64,000 nucleotides of DNA from Salipaludibacillus neizhouensis (GTDB lineage: Bacteria; Bacillota; Bacilli; Bacillales; Salisediminibacteriaceae). Both the position numbers and the translations under genes were made by a program. Of the stretch, positions 25,760-33,517 are shown one piece after another (position 1 is the stretch's first letter; every line of letters starts with the position of its first letter). The notes below the pieces were generated by a model. That model made no database searches. It worked only from the letters and a program-made list of their open reading frames with translations, and was not told the DNA's origin. Where the stretch lies: NCBI RefSeq assembly GCF_002886185.1, contig NZ_KZ614146.1, positions 1,906,930 through 1,970,929 of the forward strand, in the 5' to 3' direction.

Positions 25760-27283
25760 TTATTCAGTAATTCGATAGACATTACGATATTTTGATTCAA
25801 GATATTCAATCAAATAGCTTGGATTAACACCTTCACCGGTAGTATCTTTTAGAATTTCTAATGGCTCTTTGCTTTTGCCGTATTGATGAATATTTTTCGT
25901 TAACCATTCCTTAATTGGCGCTAAATCACCTTTTTGGAGTAGTTGTTTAAAATCGGGTAACTCTTTTTCCATCGCTTTTTTAAGTTGTGCAGCATAGACA
26001 TACCCCAATGCATAGGAAGGGAAATATCCAAAAGCACCACTTGGCCAATGTACATCTTGAAGTACACCCTCCCCATCATGAGATGGACGAACACCAAGTA
26101 ACTCTTCCATTTTATCATTCCATGCTCCCGGAAGATCAGCAACCTCTAACTCCCCGTTAATTAATGCTTTCTCTAGCTCATATCGGGCTATAATATGTAA
26201 AGAGTAGGTCATTTCATCTGCTTCTATTCGAATCAATGACGGGCCTGCAACATTAATACCACGATAAAAAGTATGTAAATCAATGTCATCAAATTGTCCG
26301 TTCGCATTCTTTTTCAGAAGATCATAATACTTTTCCCAAAAAGAAAAATGACGACCGACGAAGTTTTCCCAAAACAATGATTGAGATTCATGGATACCCA
26401 TGGACGTGCCAGTACATAATGGTGTCCCAATGAACTTCTCATCGATATTCTGCTCATATAAAGCATGACCACCTTCATGAATCGTCCCAAACACAGCTGT
26501 ACGAAAATCCATTTCATCATATTTTGTAGTGACACGAACATCTCCTGGATTCAAGCCTATAGCGAATGGATGGACGGTTGTGTCCAAACGTCCAGCGTCG
26601 AAATCATACCGCATGCTTTCTAGTATTTCTCGGCTCAATGCCTCTTGGTTTTTCGCTGGAAATGGTTGAAACAAAAAATCTGTTTGCGGCTGATCTTTTG
26701 CCTCTGTAATTTCTTTCACTAACGGAACAAGTGCCTTTTTCAGTTTGCCAAAGACATCGTCAATGATATCTACCGTAAGTCCTGGCTCGTAATCATCTAG
26801 TAAAGCATTATATTTGTTTCCTTTATACCCAACCCACTCTGTGTACTTACGGTTATAGTCGACTATTTTTTCTAAATAAGGCTGAAAAGTTTTGAAATCA
26901 GCATCATTTTTAGCCTTTTCCCACGCAACTTCCGCATTCGAAGTGAGAATAACATACGCTTTAAATTCTTGAGGAGGAATATTTTCGTATTTCTTTAATT
27001 GTTTTTCACACTCTTCCACCGAGCCTTTTGTAACTTCTGCGAGTTTGCTCCATACGGATGTCTCCCTCAATCCCTCTAAATACCCTTTTAACTCTTTTGA
27101 GGTGGACATCGCAAACACTTCTGATGATAATGTACCTAACACTTCCGATCGCTGAGAAGCCCCTTTACGTGGCGCACCAGTTCTCAAATCCCAAGCCATC
27201 AATCCAATTGATTCTTCAAAATGACTAATTTTCTTAATGTAAGTTAAAAATCTTTCTTCTAACGTTTCTGTTTCCGTAGTCAT
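25760..27283 (-). CDS. ypwA: M32 metallocarboxypeptidase
   Basis: A cytoplasmic zinc carboxypeptidase of the Taq family, 507 residues, which removes C-terminal amino acids from peptides. The zinc motif HEXXH is present as 'TIHEGGHALYEQ', and a third ligand Glu follows in 'HESQSLFWEN'. The family word 'GVRPSHDGEGVLQDVHW' and the C-terminal 'FGYFPSYALGYVYAAQL' are present. The length matches B. subtilis YpwA (501). GGAGAATGG precedes the ATG. It is a single-gene unit with its own terminator. Confidence 0.92.
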   Translation of the reverse strand: MTTETETLEERFLTYIKKISHFEESIGLMAWDLRTGAPRKGASQRSEVLGTLSSEVFAMSTSKELKGYLEGLRETSVWSKLAEVTKGSVEECEKQLKKYENIPPQEFKAYVILTSNAEVAWEKAKNDADFKTFQPYLEKIVDYNRKYTEWVGYKGNKYNALLDDYEPGLTVDIIDDVFGKLKKALVPLVKEITEAKDQPQTDFLFQPFPAKNQEALSREILESMRYDFDAGRLDTTVHPFAIGLNPGDVRVTTKYDEMDFRTAVFGTIHEGGHALYEQNIDEKFIGTPLCTGTSMGIHESQSLFWENFVGRHFSFWEKYYDLLKKNANGQFDDIDLHTFYRGINVAGPSLIRIEADEMTYSLHIIARYELEKALINGELEVADLPGAWNDKMEELLGVRPSHDGEGVLQDVHWPSGAFGYFPSYALGYVYAAQLKKAMEKELPDFKQLLQKGDLAPIKEWLTKNIHQYGKSKEPLEILKDTTGEGVNPSYLIEYLESKYRNVYRITE

Positions 27284-27648
27284 GTTTCCATTCTCCTTTC
27301 CATTTAACCAAGTATTTCAGTTCTAAAAATTTACTCCTGGTACCGATAGACGATAAATTAAGGAACTTACTTATTTTAAATGAGAACTCTGATTAGTAAA
27401 AACAACAATACTATCATACCCTTTCTCTAAAAAAAATTCATTAATTGGCCATAAGTATTCAAATTTGATCTATTAGGCATACAGCCTTTTATTTTGATAT
27501 ACTTTAAACAGAAATTCACAGATTAAGAAAAAAGGCATAGCCGTCTTTTGTTAAATACAGCGTGAGCTTTCGCCCGCCCCCCCTTGATGCGTGTGGCGTA
27601 AAGTTACTGTCAATTTTTACTTATCTTTTAAAAAAGGAGAAATGATGG
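27284..27648. other. spacer between ypwA and yneR
   Basis: Contains the divergent upstream regions of ypwA and yneR and copy A of the dispersed repeat at about 27524-27585. No gene is seen. Confidence 0.4.
27524..27585. repeat. dispersed intergenic repeat, copy A
   Basis: Reads TAAGAAAAAAGGCATAGCCG, then TCTTTTGTTAAATACAGCGT, then GAGCTTTCGCCCGCC. It aligns over about 50 bases with copies at 31746 and 63458, so it is one member of an intergenic repeat family. Confidence 0.65.
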
Positions 27649-27948
27649 ATGGACATAAAAATTACTGAAAGAGCAGCAAAATTTTACATAAATGAAATGA
27701 ATCTAACAGAATCAGATGATGTATCCTTGTTTGTCCGAGTTGGTGGAGTTGGTTCCGGAGGCTTCTCGGTCGGCATTCACAAAGGTAAACCAGACAAAGA
27801 ATTTCTTACATATGAAGTTTCTTCGATTAGTTTTTGCCTTGCTCTTGATGACTTATGGTATCTGGATGGTATTACAATTGATTTTGATGAAGACATTGGT
27901 GACATTATTTTTCGGAACGAGAGATTTAGTGATTTAAGTAATCCCTGA
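27649..27948 (+). CDS. yneR: HesB/YneR-like protein
   Basis: A 99-residue soluble protein of the HesB-like (iron-sulfur biosynthesis) fold as seen in B. subtilis YneR: 'ITERAAKFYINEM', 'LFVRVGGVGSGGFSVGI' and 'LDGITIDFDEDIGDIIF'. The conserved cysteines of true A-type Fe-S carriers are absent except for one Cys in the central strand, so it is unlikely to be a standard Fe-S scaffold. AAAAGGAG lies about 11 bases before the ATG. The gene stands alone and is closed by a terminator. Confidence 0.85.
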   Translation: MDIKITERAAKFYINEMNLTESDDVSLFVRVGGVGSGGFSVGIHKGKPDKEFLTYEVSSISFCLALDDLWYLDGITIDFDEDIGDIIFRNERFSDLSNP

Positions 27949-27956
27949 TAATACAG

Positions 27957-27988
27957 AAGAGCCGGACCCACACACAGGTTCGGCTCTT
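27957..27988. terminator. bidirectional terminator after yneR
   Basis: AAGAGCCGGACC (from 27957) pairs with GGTTCGGCTCTT ending at 27988. It lies nine bases past the yneR stop. T residues flank both sides only weakly. Confidence 0.7.
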
Positions 27989-28057
27989 ACTTATCTCATG
28001 TTCGATACACAATTATCGATCCGATAAGTATATGTTTGATAAAATTTTAATATATGT

Positions 28058-28300
28058 CTACTTGATAGCTTCATCTACCTGATGCGAAAAAGTGTTTAAA
28101 CGTGAAGATGCTTGTTGAATATCATAAGGATTTAGCTTTAGTAACTTCGCTTGTTCTAATTGTGCTTTGGCATCCGAAATGGCACTTTGAGCATTCATAA
28201 GCTGGTCTTCATCCATGCTCATTGTAGCTTGACCCACCATTCTCTCAGCAGCCTTCAACGCTAATTCCACTTGTTCTATTTCTCCAAATTGATCAGTCAT
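28058..28300 (-). CDS. small helical protein, DUF2564-like
   Basis: About 80 residues, entirely helical and soluble, with heptad-like spacing and no Cys. It resembles the short Bacillus proteins grouped as DUF2564, but I am not sure. ATG 28300 is preferred to ATG 28309 because AGAGAGG lies nine bases before it; the upstream ATG would touch that site. The function is unknown. It is monocistronic between yneR and ypsC. Confidence 0.55.
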   Translation of the reverse strand: MTDQFGEIEQVELALKAAERMVGQATMSMDEDQLMNAQSAISDAKAQLEQAKLLKLNPYDIQQASSRLNTFSHQVDEAIK

Positions 28301-28371
28301 AACTTCCATCCTCTCTTCCTAATATACCATTTAGTATATGAAAGAAAAGCAAAATTATTCCTCTTTAAATT

Positions 28372-28410
28372 AATAAAGCCAGCTTGAAAAGACTTTCCTC
28401 AGGCTGGCTG
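28372..28410 (-). terminator. terminator of ypsC
   Basis: AGCCAGC and GCTGGCT form a stem around a long loop, followed on the minus strand by TTTATTAATTT. It lies about 50 bases past the ypsC stop. Confidence 0.65.
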
Positions 28411-28461
28411 GTAAGTGGCTAGTTTTAAAAGATGAATCAAGTACTTCTGAAAAAACACGAA

Positions 28462-29607
28462 CTATTTTTGATCTCTTCTTAACGGTTTTTTACCCCAGTA
28501 TTGAAAGAAATTTGTTTTAATATTACCATTGTAAAGCTTTCTTTTTTTCGTAGCCTGTTTCCCATACAGTTTTTCGAAATGCGGGTGGGAAGTGATAATA
28601 TAAACAGACCATGTGTCTAATGGGCGTAATGTTTTTCCCAGTTCTCGGTATAAATTCTCTACGTATTGTTTATCCTGCATTCTTTCACCGTATGGTGGGT
28701 TTCCTATGACTACCCCGTTCTCTTTCTTTGTGTGGAAATCCTTGACTTGCATTTGCTTGAAGTCAATCAAGTCAGGAAAACCAGCTTCCTTAGAATTATT
28801 TTTAGCAAGTTCAATCATCTTATGATCAACATCCCCGCCAACTATCTCAAGAGGCTGATCATAGTTCGCTAAGTCCTCGGCTTCCTCTAATGCTTGATCA
28901 ATCCATGTTTGTTCGTACCATGCCCAATCCTCGAACGCAAATGTTCTGTTGATACCAGGTGCTATGTTTTGCCCAATCATCGCGGCTTCAATAGGAAGGG
29001 TTCCAGAGCCACAGAAAGGATCGTAAAAAGGCTTATCCGGGTACCAATTCGTTAATCGAACCATTGCAGCTGCCATCGTTTCTTTCAATGGTGCTTCGTT
29101 GTGAAGATAACGATAGCCACGCTTATGAAGCCCTGTTCCACTTGTATCAATAGTTAACGATGCAATATCTTTATGTATAGCTATCTCAATTCGTTGAAAA
29201 GCCCCTTTTTCTTCAAACCATTCGATCGCATAATTTTTCTTTAAACTCTCCACTACTGCTTTTTTGACAATAGCCTGACAATCAGAAATACTGAAAAGCT
29301 GGGATTTAACGGATTTTCCTACTACAGGAAATTCTGCATCCGCTGAAATATAATCCGCCCATGGTAATGCCTTTGTTTTTTCAAAAAGTTCCTCGAAGCT
29401 TTCTGCTTTGAATTCTCCAACCAGTAGTTTGACACGGTCTGCACTTCTCAACCAAAGGTTAACTCTCGCAATGGCTGTAGGCTCTGCTGTAAAAATTACT
29501 TTTCCATTTTCAACAGTGACATCCTTATATCCTAAATGACGTACTTCATCTGCAACAATTGATTCTAACCCCATCGCAGCAGTCGCGATTAATGTAACTT
29601 TTTCCAT
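28462..29607 (-). CDS. ypsC: THUMP-domain 23S rRNA guanine-N2 methyltransferase family
   Basis: A SAM-dependent RNA methyltransferase of about 381 residues. I chose ATG 29607 over the 38-residue longer version because AAAGGAA lies eight bases upstream and the family opening 'LIATAAMGLESIVADEV' follows at once. A THUMP domain (about 60-165) is followed by the Rossmann methyltransferase domain with 'DPFCGSGTLPIEAA' and the catalytic 'IGNPPYGERM'. It is the RlmL N-terminal family, and its place after rnpB and gpsB matches B. subtilis ypsC. Confidence 0.9.
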   Translation of the reverse strand: MEKVTLIATAAMGLESIVADEVRHLGYKDVTVENGKVIFTAEPTAIARVNLWLRSADRVKLLVGEFKAESFEELFEKTKALPWADYISADAEFPVVGKSVKSQLFSISDCQAIVKKAVVESLKKNYAIEWFEEKGAFQRIEIAIHKDIASLTIDTSGTGLHKRGYRYLHNEAPLKETMAAAMVRLTNWYPDKPFYDPFCGSGTLPIEAAMIGQNIAPGINRTFAFEDWAWYEQTWIDQALEEAEDLANYDQPLEIVGGDVDHKMIELAKNNSKEAGFPDLIDFKQMQVKDFHTKKENGVVIGNPPYGERMQDKQYVENLYRELGKTLRPLDTWSVYIITSHPHFEKLYGKQATKKRKLYNGNIKTNFFQYWGKKPLRRDQK

Positions 29608-29663
29608 CAAGATCATTCCTTTCAATATTCTTTTATTAGTATAGCCTATGAAGATCAGATATG

Positions 29664-29697
29664 TAAAAAGCTCTACGATGATATACATCGCAGAGCC
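29664..29697 (-). terminator. terminator of rnpB
   Basis: On the minus strand GCTCTGCGATG pairs with CATCGTAGAGC around TATAT, followed by TTTTT. It lies just past the 3' end of the RNase P RNA. Confidence 0.85.
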
Positions 29698-29712
29698 ATT
29701 CTCATTCATTGA

Positions 29713-30117
29713 AGACGCCATTTGTATTTAGTAAGCCATGTTCTGTTACTCCGTACTCCAAACGGGTGTCAGCCCTCGTACAAGAGCGGTAATCATCTGT
29801 CTACAGACTGCTCTGTCCCTTGATCCGTTCATTTCCGTCTCAAGGATGCCCCTACCTTATTTTGGGTTTCTCACTCGTGGGGTTTACCTCGTTCCACTCT
29901 GTCCATTTCTAGACAGACTCCGTCACTGTGGCACTTTCAAGGTACACATATCATATTCCGAAGAACTTAGACATGCCACCTGCCGTTAGTCTATCGCTAG
30001 ACTACCCTGACTTATGACTTCATCAGGCACGAACACTACAATCATCTCAGATTGTGTGAGCATGGACTTTCCTCTACATGTAAACATGCAGCGATTACCC
30101 AAATACAAAATGGTTGT
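29713..30117 (-). ncRNA. rnpB: RNase P RNA, type B
   Basis: The catalytic RNA of RNase P, which matures tRNA 5' ends. On the minus strand the universal core elements are clear: 'GGGTAATCGCTGCA' and 'GAGGAAAGTCCATGCTC' near the 5' end, then 'TAGTGTTCGTGCC', 'CTTGAAAGTGCCACAGTGAC', 'GAGTGGAACGAGGTAAACCC' and 'ACATGGCTTAC' near the 3' end. Helix P1 is visible as CCATTTTGTATTT (30113-30101) pairing with AAATACAAATGG (29729-29718). The length of about 400 and the sequence match Bacillus type B. The ends are set from P1 and may be off by a few bases. Confidence 0.95.
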
Positions 30118-30163
30118 CATTTAAAACAACACTTTAAATATTAACACACTAATAGAGATAAAA

Positions 30164-30565
30164 TCAACTTCCTTTTTTTGCTAATTGAATTGCTCTCTTC
30201 GCTAATCGGTCTGCTTCTTTATTTTGTTTACTTGGAATCCATTTAATAAAAGCATACGTGAAAGAATGGTCCATAGTGGCTAGTATAGAAGCTAATAAAG
30301 GTTGAAACAAAGGATTTTTTGTATATTTTCTTTCTATCGACTCAACTAAAACTTTAGAATCAGAACGAAGCGATATAATCGAAAACTCATGCTTTTTACA
30401 AATACGAAGAGCTTCCAAGCAAGCATGAAATTCAGCCTCGTGGTTGGACATTGGAAGAAGCGGAATCGATTCACGAATAATATTCCCATTATTCTTAATG
30501 AAAATTCCTGCACCCGAAGGTCCCGGATTCCCAGCGCTACCCGCATCTGTATAAACCTCGATCAC
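30164..30565 (-). CDS. ypdQ: RNase H-like protein
   Basis: A 133-residue RNase HI-fold protein. The acidic active site is complete: Asp ('VYTDAGSAG'), Glu ('NHEAEFHACLEAL'), Asp ('LRSDSKV') and Asp ('KEADRLAKRA'). It is close to the short RnhA-like paralogues of Bacillus such as YpdQ, whose RNase H activity is weak or absent in the tested species. The name is therefore a family assignment, not proof of orthology. It lies between rnpB and gpsB and is apparently transcribed alone. Confidence 0.75.
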   Translation of the reverse strand: MIEVYTDAGSAGNPGPSGAGIFIKNNGNIIRESIPLLPMSNHEAEFHACLEALRICKKHEFSIISLRSDSKVLVESIERKYTKNPLFQPLLASILATMDHSFTYAFIKWIPSKQNKEADRLAKRAIQLAKKGS

Positions 30566-30779
30566 ATAAAGTTCTCCCTTCGTCCCTTATCTTTAAAGAA
30601 AGATCTGATATTCCATTGTTGTTATTGAATAGAGATTTAAATCAGCAAAAAGCTGAGATACCCGTGAGAAAAAGCAGAAACGGTCTTTATCAGGAAACTG
30701 AATTTCTTCCCGCAGAAAGTATCCGTCTTTCGCCAATAAAAGGGCTGTCCTCTCTAGAAATACAACCATCTTTTAGAAG

Positions 30780-31091
30780 TCAATCGTACAGCTTGCTTCC
30801 AAATACATGTTTCTCAAGATTGGATAATCTTCTTAAAATATCATAATTCGTATTTCCAGCTGCCGGCTGTGGCTTAGGAGCTTCCACTCTCGGTGGTGGT
30901 GTTGATTCATTCTTTACACTCTCTAACTCTTGCTCAAGCGCTTGGATTTTCCCTTCAAAAGCTTCATAATCTTTAATAATATCATCTAAGAACTGGTCTA
31001 CTTCGTCTTGATTATAACCACGCATACTCGTTTTAAAGTCTTTCTCGTATATTTCGTTCTTGGAAAGTCTTGCAAGTTGTTTTTTCTCCAC
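30780..31091 (-). CDS. gpsB: cell cycle protein GpsB
   Basis: A 103-residue paralogue of DivIVA that moves penicillin-binding proteins between side wall and septum. The N-terminal membrane-binding domain has '[24 protein letters not shown]', split here across a short coiled coil (about 40-70). A Pro-rich linker ('[13 protein letters not shown]') is followed by the C-terminal trimerising helix '[16 protein letters not shown]'. The start is GTG 31091 with GAGGTG upstream. It sits next to ypsA, as in B. subtilis, where the two genes are functionally linked in cell division. Confidence 0.95.
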   Translation of the reverse strand: MEKKQLARLSKNEIYEKDFKTSMRGYNQDEVDQFLDDIIKDYEAFEGKIQALEQELESVKNESTPPPRVEAPKPQPAAGNTNYDILRRLSNLEKHVFGSKLYD

Positions 31092-31160
31092 TATTGTTCA
31101 CCTCATAAGTACAATCATGTAATACCTTCATTTTTTCAGAAACTTGCGAACTTGTCAATT

Positions 31161-31721
31161 CTAGCTTTCATTATCCAGCTCGTCCCGCACCAATTCTTCG
31201 ATATCATCCGGTGTTAAATAAAAAATAGGGTATGATTCTGTTTCATGTTTCTTCAAAGCATACGACAAGTAAAATTTAGGTGTACCTTCTGTTTCCTCAT
31301 CGTATAAAACGAGCAGAGCATCACTTTTGTCAATGATGAATTGGTTTTTCAACCGTAACTGAGCCGGATTATCATAGGGACGTTTTGTAATATAATCTTT
31401 ATAATCACTTTGTTCCCAAATGGTGGAATAAAGCTTTTTTATTGGTTCAGAAAATCTTTCTTCTTGATTATGAAAAGGAGCTAAAGTAGATAACTGCAAG
31501 TCGGGATAGGATTCTTTTAGAATAGTCGTTGCTTCCGCAGCCCAAAGTTCTACACCTGGCTGTCCGCTCGTTATTACCCATTTTATATCAAATTCTTCTT
31601 TCAAATGCCTTATTTTTTTCAAAATGGCCTTTTTTAAATAAGAAAGCTGTTCGTGTTTTTCATTAAATATCCCTAATTCGTGGGGCTTATACCCCGTCAC
31701 CGCCAATACATTATACAACAT
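31161..31721 (-). CDS. ypsA: SLOG-superfamily protein YpsA
   Basis: A 186-residue cytoplasmic protein of the YpsA/DUF1273 group within the SLOG superfamily, which is predicted to bind nucleotides or related ligands. The opening 'VLAVTGYKPHELGIF' and the glycine-rich 'WVITSGQPGVELWAAE' form the predicted ligand pocket, followed by 'ALLVLYDEETEGTPKFYL'. In B. subtilis and S. aureus YpsA affects cell division together with GpsB, the next gene here. A dispersed repeat lies directly upstream. Confidence 0.92.
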   Translation of the reverse strand: MLYNVLAVTGYKPHELGIFNEKHEQLSYLKKAILKKIRHLKEEFDIKWVITSGQPGVELWAAEATTILKESYPDLQLSTLAPFHNQEERFSEPIKKLYSTIWEQSDYKDYITKRPYDNPAQLRLKNQFIIDKSDALLVLYDEETEGTPKFYLSYALKKHETESYPIFYLTPDDIEELVRDELDNES

Positions 31722-31745
31722 TCATTCTCCTTCCCTAATCTTATG

Positions 31746-31800
31746 TAAGAAAAACGCGTAGCGTCTTTTATTAAATACAGCGTGACCTTTCTCCACCCCG
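31746..31800. repeat. dispersed intergenic repeat, copy B
   Basis: Reads TAAGAAAAACGCGTAGCG, then TCTTTTATTAAATACAGCGT, then GACCTTTCTCCACCCC. It aligns with copies A and C. The first part can form a short AAAACGC/GCG-TTTT hairpin. It lies about 25 bases upstream of the ypsA start. Confidence 0.7.
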
Positions 31801-31929
31801 GGCCAACTAACGCTCTGCGCAGTATCGCTTGGATCATTCCTGCACAGGAGTCTCGACCATTAGAACATACTGTTCGAAGGGGCATAACAATCTCTATAAA
31901 TACTAAGTATATTATAAATTCGCTTTTAA

Positions 31930-31961
31930 AAAAAAGCGAATTGGCATCTTTCCAATTCGCT
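31930..31961 (-). terminator. terminator of cotD
   Basis: A perfect 10-bp stem (AGCGAATTGG with CCAATTCGCT) is followed on the minus strand by eight T residues, about 25 bases beyond the cotD stop. Confidence 0.9.
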
Positions 31962-31985
31962 AGAGTTATAGTTCTTATTTTTCAA

Positions 31986-32417
31986 TTAACATTTACCATG
32001 ATTCATTCCCATACCTGCTACATGCGGAGAGTGCTTTGAACCTGGGCCATATCCTGCTACCTGAGCGTTATTATACCCCGGTCCTGGTCCATATCCTGCT
32101 ACCTGTGGTCGCGGTCCATACCCTGGACCCGTTGCCGCTCCTGCTACTTGTGGAGCAAATCCTGGTCCTGTCGCTGCTCCTGCTACTTGAGCTGGAGGGC
32201 CATATGATTGCTGATTTGTAATTCGATTTACTGTAGACTCCGTGTGTGGATAGCTGTGCTGGAAATTGTATCTATGATTCACTACATTTGTTGTATGACT
32301 AGGGTGCACGACTGGTACAATATAGTCACAATTTTTTTCCTGAACAGATTGTTGCGCCGGGCAAACTTGAGCCGGTAGTACTTTTGCTTGCCTATGCGGT
32401 TTGCAATGATGGAACAT
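31986..32417 (-). CDS. cotD: spore coat protein CotD-like
   Basis: A spore coat protein of 143 residues from ATG 32417. GGAGG lies seven bases upstream, and the longer version would begin inside the spacer. The N-terminal part ('FHHCKPHRQAKVLPAQVCP', with 'IVPVVHPSHTTNVVNHRY') is the inner-coat CotD signature, rich in His and Cys. The C-terminal part is unlike B. subtilis CotD: it has four 'QVAG' repeats plus 'HVAG', embedded in Gly-Pro-Tyr sequence. Its place next to ypsA matches B. subtilis. A terminator follows. Confidence 0.88.
   Translation of the reverse strand: MFHHCKPHRQAKVLPAQVCPAQQSVQEKNCDYIVPVVHPSHTTNVVNHRYNFQHSYPHTESTVNRITNQQSYGPPAQVAGAATGPGFAPQVAGAATGPGYGPRPQVAGYGPGPGYNNAQVAGYGPGSKHSPHVAGMGMNHGKC
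32005..32200 (-). repeat. in-frame repeats in cotD encoding QVAG units
   Basis: Repeated coding units of about 30-45 bases encode 'QVAGAATGPG' twice, 'QVAGYGPGPG', 'QVAGYGPGSK' and a final 'HVAG'. The DNA copies share long identical stretches (CCATATCCTGCTACCTG appears repeatedly on the + strand), so unit number could change by slippage or recombination. Confidence 0.75.
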
Positions 32418-32496
32418 GTGATATCCTCCTTTTATTAATAGGTTCAATATCAACGTATGTATCCATACTGCAACATGTACTAGTCACTAACCTATT

Positions 32497-32562
32497 TTAT
32501 TGAAAAAGAACAAATGTTGATCCAATTACAAGAAAAAACATACAAAGGAACACTTTCACCAT
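32497..32562 (-). CDS. possible 21-residue membrane peptide
   Basis: A very short frame with a good ribosome binding site (AAGGAG nine bases before ATG 32562). It encodes one hydrophobic helix with a Lys near the N-terminus ('KVFLCMFFLVIGSTFV') and stops at 32497. An alternative ATG lies six bases further upstream. Such peptides are common in spore formers, but this one is unrecognised and may not be expressed. The rest of the 32418-32783 spacer holds nothing else I can assign. Confidence 0.35.
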   Translation of the reverse strand: MVKVFLCMFFLVIGSTFVLFQ

Positions 32563-32783
32563 AACCATTCTCTCCTTCATTATTACTACCGAGTAGTCTT
32601 ACAAATATACTACCCCAGCAATTAATATAATGAAATTCCGCCAATTAATCAATGATTTTTTTCACTTTCTCGCCATTTTTTTACAAGTTAATTTGTAATG
32701 CATCACAATAACCATTTTACAACCCCTATTTATTGGCTAAAAGAGCCGAAAACTGCGCTTCCCCGGGAAATATTTATTGTCTT

Positions 32784-33515
32784 TTATTTTATGTTCATCG
32801 CCTTTCGATATTCCTGCAAAGTTGTAATTCCTCTTTGAATTAATTCTTCTATTAAAAATTGAAACACTTCTGCCGTCATTAATGCATCATTTAAAGCATG
32901 ATGTCTTTCTTGCTGCACAATCCCAAACTTTTTCACTAAATGATCTAATGTATTCTTTTCGTTAGGGTATAAGTATTGCGCCAGCTTATGACAGTCAATG
33001 TGCGGTAGATTTCCTGTTGGCATATTCCAACGTTTGGACAGCTCTTGAAGGAAAGGGACGTCAAAACTAGCTGGATATGCCACGAGAATTGATTGATCTG
33101 CAAAAGATATAAAATCATTTAAACTCTCAGGAAATGCCTTCCCCCTATCAATTTGCTTCTGCGTCATGTCAATTAATAATTTAACTTCATTTGATGGTTT
33201 TTTTATTGGAGAAACAATCTGATAAAATTGTTTTGATAATCCTAGGTCACTCACAGTGATTTTCACAGCACCAATAGAGATAATTTCATCCCCTGCACGC
33301 GGAAAAAAGCCAGTCGTTTCTAAATCAAAAACGGTAAAGGAAAGATCCTGTAGTCTCTCATCCGCCGGAAAACTGGTTTCAGCACTTTGATTCATTTTTT
33401 CGCATAAAACATCATAGGTTTCCTGATGATTCTCAATCCACTGGTCCTTTGATTTTTCAAAGTGAAAACGATCATATATCAAATATTTAATAATTTTTAA
33501 AACCGATATTTCCAT
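32784..33515 (-). CDS. DnaQ-type 3'-5' exonuclease
   Basis: A 243-residue exonuclease of the DEDDh type. An N-terminal helical extension (about 1-55) precedes the nuclease core: 'TVFDLETTGFFP' (Asp-x-Glu), 'VAYPASFDVPFLQ' (Asp) and 'ERHHALNDALMTAEVF' (His and Asp). It resembles the proofreading subunit of PolIII but is a stand-alone form. The start lies two bases after the stop of the cNMP/CBS/nucleotidyltransferase gene, so the pair is coupled. The same pairing is known in many bacteria, often without known function. Confidence 0.85.
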   Translation of the reverse strand: MEISVLKIIKYLIYDRFHFEKSKDQWIENHQETYDVLCEKMNQSAETSFPADERLQDLSFTVFDLETTGFFPRAGDEIISIGAVKITVSDLGLSKQFYQIVSPIKKPSNEVKLLIDMTQKQIDRGKAFPESLNDFISFADQSILVAYPASFDVPFLQELSKRWNMPTGNLPHIDCHKLAQYLYPNEKNTLDHLVKKFGIVQQERHHALNDALMTAEVFQFLIEELIQRGITTLQEYRKAMNIK

Positions 33516-33517
33516 TA

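Noticed and set aside
29738-29989. Plus-strand frame antisense to rnpB
   Set aside because: It lies wholly within the RNase P RNA gene and has no ribosome binding site.
32005-32200. CRISPR-like array
   Set aside because: The repeats are in frame inside cotD, differ in length and encode Gly-Pro-rich coat sequence.
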